From Candidatus Nyctobacter psychrophilus (GTDB lineage: Bacteria > Vulcanimicrobiota > Vulcanimicrobiia > Vulcanimicrobiales > Vulcanimicrobiaceae), in contig JACRTY010000049.1 of the NCBI GenBank assembly GCA_014305025.1, forward strand, positions 1 to 64,000: a stretch of DNA of 64,000 bases. Reading direction: 5' to 3'. Below the pieces are notes generated by a model. That model worked only from the letters and a program-made list of their open reading frames with translations, had not been told where the DNA came from and ran no database searches. This document shows positions 8,478-16,447 of this stretch, piece by piece. Position numbers and translations under genes: made by a program. Within the stretch, counting starts at the first letter, position 1; each line of letters begins with the position of its first letter.

Positions 8478-8722
8478 GTCTTTTCCCGAAACCGGTCAGC
8501 GCCGTACAGAAATGCGGGCGTGAGCACGACCCACAGGATGCACCACGCGAGCAACAACGGAAGGCCGGCAATGCGCGGCTCGTCGCGATTGGCGAGCAAC
8601 GGTGCAAACAGCAGCATCAGTGCCGGAACGGCAGCGAGCCCGCAGCGCGCCATCAACTTCATCGCTCGCCGGGACGCGCCGCGAGCGCCCGCCGCGGACG
8701 GCTCACAGCGCCCCTCTTCCAT
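8474..8722 (-). CDS. DUF3311 small membrane protein, symporter partner
   Basis: 82 residues with two predicted membrane helices separated by ANRDEPRIAGLPLLL, the DUF3311 pattern. The ATG at 8722 lies one base after the stop of the upstream secreted-protein gene; ATG at 8662 is an alternative that would trim a 20-residue Arg/Ala-rich extension. The stop overlaps the symporter start. Proteins of this family sit next to SSS transporters and probably assist their assembly or function. Confidence 0.75.
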   Translation of the reverse strand: MEEGRCEPSAAGARGASRRAMKLMARCGLAAVPALMLLFAPLLANRDEPRIAGLPLLLAWCILWVVLTPAFLYGADRFREKT

Positions 8723-8723
8723 G

Positions 8724-9260
8724 TTAGCTTTTCGTGCAGGTGGTCGTCACGGTTGGCGTCGGCTTACCGTTCTTGTCCTTGCCGGAGGCGACGTCGGTCG
8801 TCTTGGTATCACTGTCCTTGGTCAAGGTATCGCTGCCGGTCGAGCCGTCGGGCGTGACGATCGTTGTCCATGTTAGGTGATTGCCGTCCCAACCCGGCGA
8901 CGTGGCGGTCCCATAGTTCCCGAAGTTATCGACCGAACTCGAGGCCCACTTTTTCTCGATGGGATCGTAGGTTGTCCACGCGTCGGTCGTGATCGTGCGG
9001 CTGCGGTACTTGTCGAACGGCGGCGCGGTATCGTGGCTCTTGATCCAGCGACCATCGAGATCCATGGCGTACGTCGTCGTGTTCGGGCGACTGGACCCGC
9101 GCACGTGTGAATTGCACGACCAGCTGCCAATTAGAAACGACATGGCGCTCAGGTCGGGTTTCATATCGGGGACCGGTGTCGCCGATGTCTGAGCACGGGC
9201 GCCGGCGGAGCACACGAGAAGAGTTGCTCCCAAAGCAAAGGCGGTGATAATCTTAGCCAT
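8724..9260 (-). CDS. Secreted lipocalin-like (DUF1579-like) protein
   Basis: 178 residues. The signal peptide ends around SAGARAQ, preceded by GGAG seven bases before the ATG. The mature protein begins with a FLIGSWSC motif and has several aromatic beta-strand-like segments (DLDGRWIKSHD, WTTYDPIEKKW, NYGTATSPGWDGN), resembling DUF1579/lipocalin-like small beta-barrels. The C-terminal 45 residues are Thr/Lys/Asp-rich and low complexity. It sits immediately upstream of the DUF3311-symporter pair on the same strand. Ligand and role unknown. Confidence 0.65.
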   Translation of the reverse strand: MAKIITAFALGATLLVCSAGARAQTSATPVPDMKPDLSAMSFLIGSWSCNSHVRGSSRPNTTTYAMDLDGRWIKSHDTAPPFDKYRSRTITTDAWTTYDPIEKKWASSSVDNFGNYGTATSPGWDGNHLTWTTIVTPDGSTGSDTLTKDSDTKTTDVASGKDKNGKPTPTVTTTCTKS

Positions 9261-9310
9261 GTGGTTACTCCGTAGCGGTCAGTAGAAGGTCCGGGTGAAG
9301 CCGATCGGTC

Positions 9311-9888
9311 TCAAGATCGGGGCGGCGGCCGCGGCAGAACCTCATCGACGGCAAGCGATTCGCCCGGGTACGCCGCGAATTCGATGCGTTCTCCCGAGCG
9401 TGCCAGCAGCTTCGTGCGATAGTGCGCAGGCCCGGGATCCCGGAACATGCGAATGACGCGCGACACTAGGTCGACCACCCAGTACTCCGCAATCCCGCTT
9501 TCGGCGTAGAGCGCCAGTTTGACGCGTAGGTCCGCCTCGCGCGAAGTCTCGACAACCTCGATCAGGGCGATAACGTCCGAAGGGTGAGCGCGCGTTCACC
9601 CCAGGCCGCCTCGTTCAAAGCTAAGAGCGCGATGTCGGGTTCAGGTTCCGAATCGTCGCTCACGACCACCGGGTTCTGCACTTGCACGCACGCACGGTCT
9701 CCAAACTTCGCGGATAGCACGCGCGTGAGCCGGTTAACGGTTCCACGGTGGTAATCCCCAATCGGTGGCACCTTTACAATGTCGCCTCGGAGCAATTCGA
9801 GGCGCTCGCCTTCCCGGAAGATTCCGGCCTGGGCCATCCGATGATACTCCGCAACGCTAAGCGGGCGTCGTTGCAACTCAGCGGCCAT
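9311..9888 (-). pseudogene. Uma2-family (DUF820) PD-(D/E)XK nuclease gene, frameshifted
   Basis: The first 108 codons (ATG 9888) encode a Uma2 N-terminus: the LSVAEYHRMAQAGIFREGERLELLRGDIV pattern and the acidic EPEPDIALL motif. The frame then runs into a TGA around 9562. Reading continues well in another frame from about 9585, with DVIALIEVVETS, ADLRVKLALYAESGIAEYWVVDL and a natural stop at 9311, which is exactly the second half of the family. One small indel near 9580-9590 explains it. Either the gene is broken or there is a sequencing error. Uma2 proteins are common, poorly characterised, nuclease-fold proteins. Confidence 0.8.
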
Positions 9889-9903
9889 CGCACTTACCTC
9901 ATG

Positions 9904-10008
9904 TTAGTGGTTCGAGATTGCGAAACGGTTTCCGGCACCCGGTTTGAGGACGACTTTTCCGTTACGGACCTCGAAGCTCGCGATGCGCACTTTATGCCGG
10001 AAGCGCAT
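9904..10008 (-). CDS. Possible 34-residue protein upstream of the Uma2 gene
   Basis: ATG at 10008 to TAA at 9904 encodes a basic 34-residue peptide whose middle (RIASFEVRNGKVVLKPGAG) looks protein-like. It ends 15 bp before the Uma2 start on the same strand. A stop codon lies directly before the ATG and no SD is visible. It may be chance, or the remnant of a larger gene. Confidence 0.25.
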   Translation of the reverse strand: MRFRHKVRIASFEVRNGKVVLKPGAGNRFAISNH

Positions 10009-10310
10009 CTAAAACCGGTCGGCTGTGGACGTATGTCCGTGATGAGCTTCTCATATCCGTCGACTCGGCGCCAACGCTTTGAGAGGGGTAAGATCGCCGA
10101 TTCGTGATCGATGCCACGAACGCGCGGCGACGTACGGCAATCGGACCACGGTTTTAGAAGACCTGACGCTCTCGATCGTTCCCGTCGCGATACGCACGTG
10201 GTTGATTGGGATCGCGACGCTCATAGCGCGCTCGTTCGAGCAAATCGTCGACCGCGGTTTCGACGTAGGCCTGCAACAGTTCGCTCGAGTCCCTGCAAAG
10301 CTGGACCTTT
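10009..10310. other. Intergenic stretch with no confident gene
   Basis: No well-supported gene, hairpin terminator or promoter. On the minus strand two short protein-like runs (YEKLITDIRPQPTGF near 10040-10090 and SSELLQAYVETAVDDLLERA near 10200-10300) lack plausible starts and are in different frames. They may be remains of a decayed gene. Confidence 0.3.
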
Positions 10311-10604
10311 TCACGCTTTACTTCCCTTCACAAGTCGGCGCAGGTCGTTGCCGATGAGTTGTTCGATGACTAAAGCGATCAAAAGGGTCCCGAGCTCGAT
10401 TGGAATGAACTCGGTGTCGACGTCGATGATAGCGGGCAGCACGAGTACGATCGCAGCGGCGATGAACAGGAAGCCGATGAGGACGACGAGCGTTGCGGTA
10501 AGGAGTTCGTGCGGGCGGCGGCATGTCGCGGCCACGGCATGGATGACGGCCACCGGTGAGCGCGTGCCGACGTTCCACAGCGCGAACGCGAACGCGTCCA
10601 GCAC
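10311..10604 (-). CDS. Small two-helix membrane protein
   Basis: 97 residues from GTG 10604, chosen because GGAG lies 5 nt upstream; the frame upstream is antisense to sufU. It contains strongly hydrophobic segments (LLTATLVVLIGFLFIAAAIVL and IPIELGTLLIALVIEQLI) joined by a short acidic turn. The second block faintly recalls PsiE-like membrane proteins, which is too weak to name. It follows sufU by about 40 bp on the same strand and may be the last gene of the suf transcript. Confidence 0.55.
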   Translation of the reverse strand: MLDAFAFALWNVGTRSPVAVIHAVAATCRRPHELLTATLVVLIGFLFIAAAIVLVLPAIIDVDTEFIPIELGTLLIALVIEQLIGNDLRRLVKGSKA

Positions 10605-10645
10605 GATCGCTCCGGCGATGCGCCACGCCGCGTCGGCGAACGCCG

Positions 10646-11059
10646 CTACGTTGATTGCGGCTCGGCTCCCTCTTCGTCGGGCCAGCGCGCCAATGTCCCC
10701 AGGGCGGCGCTCTTGGCGACCTTGAGCCCCAGCATCGCGCACTTCATGCGCGCGGGACTGATGCCGATGCCGACGTTTTCCAACACGGAGTCTTGTCCTA
10801 AGCGCGCCACTTCGGCGAGCGTCGCGCCTTTGAGCGATTCCGAGAGCATCGAGGCGGAGGCCTGACTGATCGCGCAGCCCTTGCCCGAGAACCGCACGTC
10901 GCTGACGCGCCCGTCGGGTCCGACGGAGAGATCGAACCGAATCCGGTCGCCGCACAGCGGGTTGAGATCTTCAAACGTCGCATCCGGCGACTCCAACTGG
11001 CCGAAGTTGCGCGGATTGCGGTAGTGGTCCAGGATATATTCTTTGTAGAAATCGTCCAT
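10646..11059 (-). CDS. sufU: SufU-type Fe-S assembly / zinc-dependent sulfur-transfer protein
   Basis: 137 residues of the IscU/NifU fold in its SufU form. It shows NPLCGDRIRF, GKGCAISQASASML and RMKCAML, which supply the three conserved Cys and the Asp that bind zinc in SufU. In Firmicutes SufU accepts persulfide from SufS and hands sulfur to the SufBCD scaffold. The gene lies 1 bp after sufS, the normal pairing. The C-terminal tail is short and acidic. Confidence 0.93.
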   Translation of the reverse strand: MDDFYKEYILDHYRNPRNFGQLESPDATFEDLNPLCGDRIRFDLSVGPDGRVSDVRFSGKGCAISQASASMLSESLKGATLAEVARLGQDSVLENVGIGISPARMKCAMLGLKVAKSAALGTLARWPDEEGAEPQST

Positions 11060-11060
11060 A

Positions 11061-12308
11061 TTAAAGCCGGAAGATGGTCGCTGCCTTTTCCAGCGCGAAG
11101 GCGAGCTGGTCCACGTCCTCTTCGGTATTGTAGAGATAGAACGAGGCGCGGGCGGTTGCGGGCCAGCCCATTTTTTCCATCAACGGCATCGTGCAGTGGT
11201 GGCCGGCGCGCACGCAGACGCCTTCAGTGTCGAGGATCGAGGCCAGATCGTGGGCGTGGATGTCGGCGAAATTGAACGAGATGACGCCCGAACGGTCCAC
11301 CGTGCGCGGCGGTCCGTAGATGACCAGACCCCGCGGCTCGAACGCCGCCAGGCGCCGAAGTGCGTACGCGGTCAAGCGGCGCTCGTGGTCGGCGACCCAG
11401 TCCATGCCGACCGATGCGAGATAGTCGACGGCCGCACCCAGTGCAATCGCGGCGGCCACGTTGCTCGTGCCGGCCTCGAACTTCCACGGGATTTCATTGA
11501 ACGATGAAGTCTCGTAACCGACTTCGCGGATCATGTCGCCGCCCGTCAAAAAGGGCGGCATCGTTTCCAAGAGTCGGCGCTTCGCGTACAAGAAACCAAT
11601 CCCGGTGGGACCGCACATCTTGTGGCCGCTGGCTGCAAAGAAGTCGACGTCGAGCGCGCGCACGTCGACCGGGAAATGGGGAACCGATTGGGCGCCGTCG
11701 ACCAGCACGAGCGCGCCGGCCGCATGTGCGCGCGGAACGATCGAGTCCAGCGGCGCAATGGTTCCAAGCGTATTGGAGACGTGCGAGAGGGCCACGAGCT
11801 TGACGTTGCGGAGCTTCGCGTCGAGATCGTCGAGCATGTGAAGCCCGTCACCGTCCACGCCGATGAAACGTAATTCTGCACCCGTTTTGGCGGCCAGGAG
11901 CTGCCAGGGGACGAGGTTGGAGTGGTGCTCGAGTTGGGAGCATACGATCGCGTCGCCGCGCCCCAGGTTCGCGAGCCCCCACGTAAAGCTGACGAGATTG
12001 ATCGCTTCGGTCGTGTTGCGCGTCCAGACGATTTCGGCGGGCTCGGCCGCGTTGATGAAGCTGGCCACCTTCGCGCGCGCCTCCTCGAAGGCATCGGTGG
12101 CGCGCTCGGCAAGTTCGTAGACCCCGCGGTGGATGTTGGCGTTGTCGTGGGTGTAGTAGTGAACCAGCGCATCGATGACGGCCTGCGGCTTTTGCGACGT
12201 CGCCGCAGAGTCCAGGTACGCAAGGCGCTTACCGCGTGAGGTCGGCTGCCGCAGGAGCGGAAAATCGCGAGCGATCTGATGCGCGCGCAGGTCGGCGGTC
12301 GCGATCAC
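11061..12308 (-). CDS. sufS: Cysteine desulfurase SufS
   Basis: 415 residues, class V PLP-dependent aminotransferase fold, group II desulfurase. The PLP lysine is in AASGHKMCGPTG and the catalytic cysteine in VRAGHHCTMPLM. SEVENTY-residue N-terminal features such as YLDSAATSQKP and the HHSNLVPWQ block are typical of SufS. The enzyme converts cysteine to alanine and leaves persulfide for SufU. Its start overlaps the end of sufD by 4 bp. Confidence 0.96.
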   Translation of the reverse strand: MIATADLRAHQIARDFPLLRQPTSRGKRLAYLDSAATSQKPQAVIDALVHYYTHDNANIHRGVYELAERATDAFEEARAKVASFINAAEPAEIVWTRNTTEAINLVSFTWGLANLGRGDAIVCSQLEHHSNLVPWQLLAAKTGAELRFIGVDGDGLHMLDDLDAKLRNVKLVALSHVSNTLGTIAPLDSIVPRAHAAGALVLVDGAQSVPHFPVDVRALDVDFFAASGHKMCGPTGIGFLYAKRRLLETMPPFLTGGDMIREVGYETSSFNEIPWKFEAGTSNVAAAIALGAAVDYLASVGMDWVADHERRLTAYALRRLAAFEPRGLVIYGPPRTVDRSGVISFNFADIHAHDLASILDTEGVCVRAGHHCTMPLMEKMGWPATARASFYLYNTEEDVDQLAFALEKAATIFRL

Positions 12309-13684
12309 GCGCGCTCCGTCGCCTCGTCAAGCTTCGCGTCGAGCGCCGTGCGCACTTCGTTGCGCAGCGCTTCGCTCGGGAAGTGGGCGACCGCCGGTTC
12401 GAAGAAGCCGAGCGCGATCATCCGCTCCGCTTCGCCCCGGCCGATGCCGCGGCTTTGCGCGTAGAACAGTTGCTCGTCGTCGATCGAACCGACGGTCGCG
12501 CCGTGAAAGGCCTTGACGTCGTTAGCGGCGATCTCGAGGGCGGGAATCGAATCGATGTGCGCGCGTTTGGAAAGCAACAATGCATCATCGCGCAGCGACG
12601 CGTCGCTACCGTGCGCGTGCGGCCGGATGATGATGTTGCCCAGATACCGTCCTTGGCCCCGGTCGTTCGCCGCGCTGCGGACGATGGTCGCCGAGGTCGT
12701 GTGGCCCCTCTCGTGACGCACGGTCGTCGCTAGATCGACGTGCTGCATGCCGGTGTTGAAAAAGAGCGCGTTGATTGCGGCGTTCGCGCCTTCCCCTTCG
12801 AGTCGCGTCTCGAGCGTCGTGCGGGCTAAACCGGCACCCAGTTCGGCGAGGTGCCAACGCATGGTCGCGCGTGCTTCGCAGCGGGCGGACCGCGCCACGA
12901 CGGCGCGGGCGCTTTCGCCGGCCTGCTGAACGGCGACGTAATCCAGTTGCGCGCCTGAGCCGACGTGCGCTTCGACCGTTCCGCAGATGAACGACTCGCT
13001 CTCGCCGATATGGCGCTCGATAACCGTCGCCCGCGCGCCGTCGCCGAGAACGACGACGATCTGCGGGAATACGGCCGCGGGATCCGGAGCGCTCGCAAAG
13101 ACGAGAACGAGCGGCTCGGCGAGTTGCACGCCGGCGGGCACGAAGACGAAGGCGCCGCAATTTTGAAAGGCGGTTGCCAGCGCTGCAAAGCGATCGGTTT
13201 GAAAATCGATGAGTTGATGCAGGACGCCGGCAACGACGTCGCCGTGCGTGCGCCGAGCGTCAGCCAGCGGAAGAACCGTTACGCGTGGATCGAGGCTCGG
13301 CAACTCTCGTGGTTCAAGGACCGTTGCGCCGACGTGAAAGAGGCCGCCGGCATTAGCCGTCGAGAGATTGTCGGCCGACGCATCGTCGTCGAGGCGCTTG
13401 GCTCCGGGCCGCTGCGGTAATGCCGCGACGGGTTGACGGCCCGAAGACCATGACAGTCCCGCGACCTCGAGCGCCGCATAGTCATAGCGCCAGTTTTTTC
13501 CGGCGCGCGCACCCGGTGCGGGCAACGCGAGGTAGCGGGCGAACGCGGTTTCCCGTACGTCGGGATCGACGGCGCCGCCGTGGTCATCACTCTCCTCGAG
13601 TAGCGCGATCGTCCGTTGGAGCGTCGCCTCGTCGTCGTTGAACGCAACGGCGGCGCGTGACTGCGCGAAGGCGCTAGAGGGCAC
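12305..13684 (-). CDS. sufD: Fe-S cluster assembly protein SufD
   Basis: 459 residues. The C-terminal half is the SufB/SufD right-handed beta-helix, with IIRPHAHGSDASLRDDALLLS and FHGATVGSIDDEQLFYAQSRGI. The N-terminus (alanine-rich helices, then the KNWRYDY region) is SufD-like rather than SufB-like. The cysteine often preceding HGATVG is alanine here. SufD pairs with SufB and SufC to build clusters, but no sufB is present in this locus. It overlaps sufC by 11 bp and sufS by 4 bp. Confidence 0.92.
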   Translation of the reverse strand: MPSSAFAQSRAAVAFNDDEATLQRTIALLEESDDHGGAVDPDVRETAFARYLALPAPGARAGKNWRYDYAALEVAGLSWSSGRQPVAALPQRPGAKRLDDDASADNLSTANAGGLFHVGATVLEPRELPSLDPRVTVLPLADARRTHGDVVAGVLHQLIDFQTDRFAALATAFQNCGAFVFVPAGVQLAEPLVLVFASAPDPAAVFPQIVVVLGDGARATVIERHIGESESFICGTVEAHVGSGAQLDYVAVQQAGESARAVVARSARCEARATMRWHLAELGAGLARTTLETRLEGEGANAAINALFFNTGMQHVDLATTVRHERGHTTSATIVRSAANDRGQGRYLGNIIIRPHAHGSDASLRDDALLLSKRAHIDSIPALEIAANDVKAFHGATVGSIDDEQLFYAQSRGIGRGEAERMIALGFFEPAVAHFPSEALRNEVRTALDAKLDEATERA

Positions 13685-14447
13685 CCGCCGCCGCCTCCTC
13701 GCGAATGCGGTCGTAGCCTTCCCGTTCGATCGTCTGCGCCAACTCCGGTCCGCCGGTCTTCACGATGCGCCCGTCGAGCATGATGTGCACGACGTCGGCG
13801 GTGATGTATTGCAGGATGCGCGGATAGTGCGTGATGATCAAGAAGCCGGTGTCGCGCCCGGCGTCGCTCTTACGCATGTCGTTGACCGAGTCGCCCACCG
13901 CGCGCAGCGCGTCCACGTCCAGGCCGGAATCGGTCTCGTCGAGGATGGCATATTTCGGCGCCAGCATCGCGAGCTGCAGCATCTCCAGCCGTTTCTTTTC
14001 GCCGCCCGAGAAGCCGTCGTTGACGTAGCGGCCGAGCAGCGCGGCATCCATGTCGAGCACGTCGAGCTTCTCGAAAATGGCGGCCCGGAACTTGGCGGGG
14101 GTCAGATCGTCGGGATGCACCGCTTGGCTCGCCGTGCGGATGAAGTTGGCCACGCTCACGCCCGGAATCGCGGCCGGATACTGGAAGGAGAGAAACAATC
14201 CCGCTTTGGCGCGCTTGTCCGGTGCCAGATCACCGAGGTTGCTCCCATCGAGGCAGATCGTGCCGCCCGTCACCGTGTAGTTCGGATGCCCGGCCGCGGC
14301 AAACGCGAGCGTCGATTTTCCGCTGCCGTTGGGCCCCATGAGCGCGTGCACGCGGCCCGGTTCGACGAATAGATCGATGCCTTTGAGGATTTCCTTGCTC
14401 TCCACGTTCGCTCGCAAGTCGGAAAAGCGCAGTCCTCGTTCGTTCAT
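13674..14447 (-). CDS. sufC: Fe-S assembly ATPase SufC
   Basis: 257 residues from ATG 14447; the longer frame to 14534 is rejected because it runs through the promoter region. Walker A is MGPNGSGKST, the signature FSGGEKKRLEMLQ, and Walker B ends in AILDETDSGLD, the typical SufC variant. It is an ABC ATPase without membrane domains that powers the SufBCD scaffold. It is the first gene of sufC-D-S-U, transcribed divergently from sufR. Confidence 0.96.
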   Translation of the reverse strand: MNERGLRFSDLRANVESKEILKGIDLFVEPGRVHALMGPNGSGKSTLAFAAAGHPNYTVTGGTICLDGSNLGDLAPDKRAKAGLFLSFQYPAAIPGVSVANFIRTASQAVHPDDLTPAKFRAAIFEKLDVLDMDAALLGRYVNDGFSGGEKKRLEMLQLAMLAPKYAILDETDSGLDVDALRAVGDSVNDMRKSDAGRDTGFLIITHYPRILQYITADVVHIMLDGRIVKTGGPELAQTIEREGYDRIREEAAAGAL

Positions 14448-14456
14448 ATCAGACCT

Positions 14457-14485
14457 ATGGTACGGTGCAGTGAGAAGAAAGTCAA
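14457..14485 (-). promoter_or_regulatory. Sigma-70-type promoter of sufC
   Basis: On the minus strand TTGACT (14485-14480), a 17-bp spacer and TACCAT (14462-14457) form a good housekeeping promoter. The ATG of sufC begins only 9 nt after the -10 box, so the message is probably leaderless or nearly so. No spaced SD is present. Confidence 0.6.
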
Positions 14486-14486
14486 G

Positions 14487-14502
14487 GAAAGTCTGGACTA
14501 TC
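14487..14502. promoter_or_regulatory. Candidate SufR operator
   Basis: GAAAGTC-TG-GACTATC is a dyad with 6 of 7 positions matching. It lies between the sufC -35 box and overlaps a candidate sufR -35 (TGGACT 14494-14499; -10 TACGCT 14517-14522, 17-bp spacer). The position suits a repressor controlling both directions. It does not match the CAAC-N6-GTTG SufR site of cyanobacteria. Confidence 0.4.
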
Positions 14503-14532
14503 TTTGCGTTTCGTGGTACGCTCGCTTGCAGC

Positions 14533-15183
14533 ATGCACGACGCCCGATTCTTTCAGACGACGCGGGGCAAGATCGTGACGGCGTTGCGGCGCCGCCGCTC
14601 GGCTTCGGCGGTCGATCTCGCCGGCGAGTTTGGGCTTTCGGCCAACGCCGTGCGCCAGCAGTTGGTCACGTTGGAACGCGACGGGTACGTCGCCGAACGC
14701 TCCGTTCGCCGGGGGCGAACCAAGCCGACCCTCGAGTACTCGTTGACCGACGGCGCTGAAGCCCTGTTTCCCCAGCGCTACGATCGGATGCTCGGGGCCG
14801 TCTTGCGCGAGGTCAAATCGTCATTCGGCAGCAGCGCGCTCGAAACCGTGATCGCGAAGATTGGGACGCGCGAAGCCGAAAAATATCGCTCGAAGTTGAC
14901 CGCGCCGGATTCGAAGGGCCGTGCGATCGAGTTGGCGGCGCTGTTGCAGAAAAACGGCGTCGAAGCCGACGTCGTCGAGACGGCGTCGGGAACGATCGAG
15001 TTGCGCGAGCACAACTGTCCGTATGCGAAAACGGTCGGCGAACATCCCGAAGTCTGCTCGATCATCCATACGGTGCTGCACGACACGGTCTCCCCGCAGG
15101 CCAAACAAGTCGAGTCGCTCGCAACCGGCGGCAGCGCCTGCCGGTTCGAGATTGCAGCCGGGCCCAACACGGCGCACCCATGA
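14533..15183 (+). CDS. sufR: SufR-like Fe-S-sensing transcriptional regulator
   Basis: 216 residues from ATG 14533. A winged helix (about residues 8-75, LSANAVRQQLVTLERDGYV) is followed by a regulatory domain with Cys162, Cys175 and Cys203. The C-x12-C spacing, and 28 residues to the last Cys, match SufR, which binds a 4Fe-4S cluster and represses suf genes; one cysteine position used in cyanobacterial SufR is absent. Divergent from sufC with shared control DNA. The ATG is 10 nt after the candidate -10 box, so this message may also be leaderless. Confidence 0.85.
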   Translation: MHDARFFQTTRGKIVTALRRRRSASAVDLAGEFGLSANAVRQQLVTLERDGYVAERSVRRGRTKPTLEYSLTDGAEALFPQRYDRMLGAVLREVKSSFGSSALETVIAKIGTREAEKYRSKLTAPDSKGRAIELAALLQKNGVEADVVETASGTIELREHNCPYAKTVGEHPEVCSIIHTVLHDTVSPQAKQVESLATGGSACRFEIAAGPNTAHP

Positions 15184-15193
15184 GGAACTCTCG

Positions 15194-15730
15194 TTGAACT
15201 TTGCAAAATTTCAGGAGCTCGTCGAAAAGCGCGGCGGCTTTCGCACCATGGAAAGCCCGATGGCGTCGGGCGAATATTTCAGCGATTCGTGCGGCGACAT
15301 GTACACGTACTACCTCAAGGTCGGTCCGGGCGACGTGATCGAGGACGTGTCATACTTCACGACGGGCTGTGGTTTCGGTACCGCCACGTGCAGCATCGTC
15401 GTCGACCTGGCGCTCGGCAAGACGCTGGACGAAGCGTATGCGATCACCGACGCCGACATCGAAGCGCAACTCGACGGCTATCCCGATAAGAAGAAAGACT
15501 ATCCGGAGCGGTCGCGCCTGGCGCTCCAAGCGGCGATCGACGATTTCCGGAAAAAGCGCGCTGCGGGAACGATCACCGACGAGATGCTGGCGCAGGTTGC
15601 CCATGCGTCGGCTCGTATCGCGACGCTGCCCGGCAACGGTCGCACGTCGCAAGACGAACTCGCCGACGTGCCGTCCGAAGCCGTGCCGGCTGCAAGCGAC
15701 GACGACAAGGTGCTCATCAAACTGCATTGA
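15194..15730 (+). CDS. IscU/NifU-N-like Fe-S scaffold homologue
   Basis: 178 residues from TTG 15194, chosen for GAGG at 8-nt spacing just after the sufR stop. The IscU fold is visible in YFSDSCGDMYTYYLKV and FTTGCGFGTATCSIV (Cys33, Cys59, Cys66). Where IscU has the third cluster cysteine (HCS) there is ERS, so the classical ligand is missing, while Cys66 is extra. A charged C-terminal extension of about 50 residues follows. It forms an operon with sufR. It may be an alternative scaffold or carrier working with the sufB-less locus. Confidence 0.75.
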   Translation: MNFAKFQELVEKRGGFRTMESPMASGEYFSDSCGDMYTYYLKVGPGDVIEDVSYFTTGCGFGTATCSIVVDLALGKTLDEAYAITDADIEAQLDGYPDKKKDYPERSRLALQAAIDDFRKKRAAGTITDEMLAQVAHASARIATLPGNGRTSQDELADVPSEAVPAASDDDKVLIKLH

Positions 15731-15766
15731 TCGGCGCGACCGGTTCAGGTCTTCGCGAACGCTTCT

Positions 15767-16447
15767 TCAGTTAGACCCCTGGAGGTACGGGTTATCGCGG
15801 CGCTCGATCCCGATGGTCGTCGCGGGGCCGTGGCCCGGGACGACGATCGTGTCATCCGGATAACCCAGGAGTTTCTCGCGAATGCTGGTGACGATGTCGG
15901 CGAGCGACGTGCCGCCGATGTCCCAGCGCCCGACCGCGCCGGCAAAGAGCGTGTCGCCGGTCAGCAGCATCGTGCGCAAGCCGAATTGGAGCGCGAAGGA
16001 GCAACTGCCCGGCGTGTGTCCGGGCGTATGCAGAACGTTCAGGAGTGCTGTGCCCGCAGTGACCACGTCGCCTTCACGCAAGTCGCCGTCGGGCGCAACG
16101 GTTCCCGCCGGAAGCGGTAGTCCGAGCCAGCGCGCCTGCACAGCGAGCGTTCGGTAGAGGGGGAGATCGGCGGGGTGCAGGAGCCCGCGGCCGCCGGTTC
16201 GCTCGCGCAACTCGGCCAGCGCGCCGATGTGGTCGACGTGCGCGTGCGTGTGCACGAGCTGGGTGGCGCGGACGCCACGCGCATCCAGGCGGCGCACGAT
16301 CTCGTCGACATCGTCGCCGCCGTCGACGACGATTGCCTCGCGCGCCTGGGCATCGGCCACGATCGTGCAAACGCAGCCCAGCACGCCGACTTCGAACTGC
16401 TCGACCGTGACGGGCGACGTCCCTTGCCCCTCTACGCGATCCGGCAT
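15767..16447 (-). CDS. MBL-fold metallo-hydrolase (glyoxalase II-like)
   Basis: 226 residues from ATG 16447; the upstream extension of the frame is antisense to the flavin reductase. The metal-binding HTHAHVDH motif, the later HTPGHTPGS and LLTGDTLFAGAVGR blocks, and the final VVPGHGPATTI are the ordered ligands of the metallo-beta-lactamase superfamily, in the glyoxalase II/persulfide dioxygenase-like group. The substrate cannot be fixed. The 16-bp overlap with the upstream flavin reductase suggests one operon. Confidence 0.87.
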   Translation of the reverse strand: MPDRVEGQGTSPVTVEQFEVGVLGCVCTIVADAQAREAIVVDGGDDVDEIVRRLDARGVRATQLVHTHAHVDHIGALAELRERTGGRGLLHPADLPLYRTLAVQARWLGLPLPAGTVAPDGDLREGDVVTAGTALLNVLHTPGHTPGSCSFALQFGLRTMLLTGDTLFAGAVGRWDIGGTSLADIVTSIREKLLGYPDDTIVVPGHGPATTIGIERRDNPYLQGSN

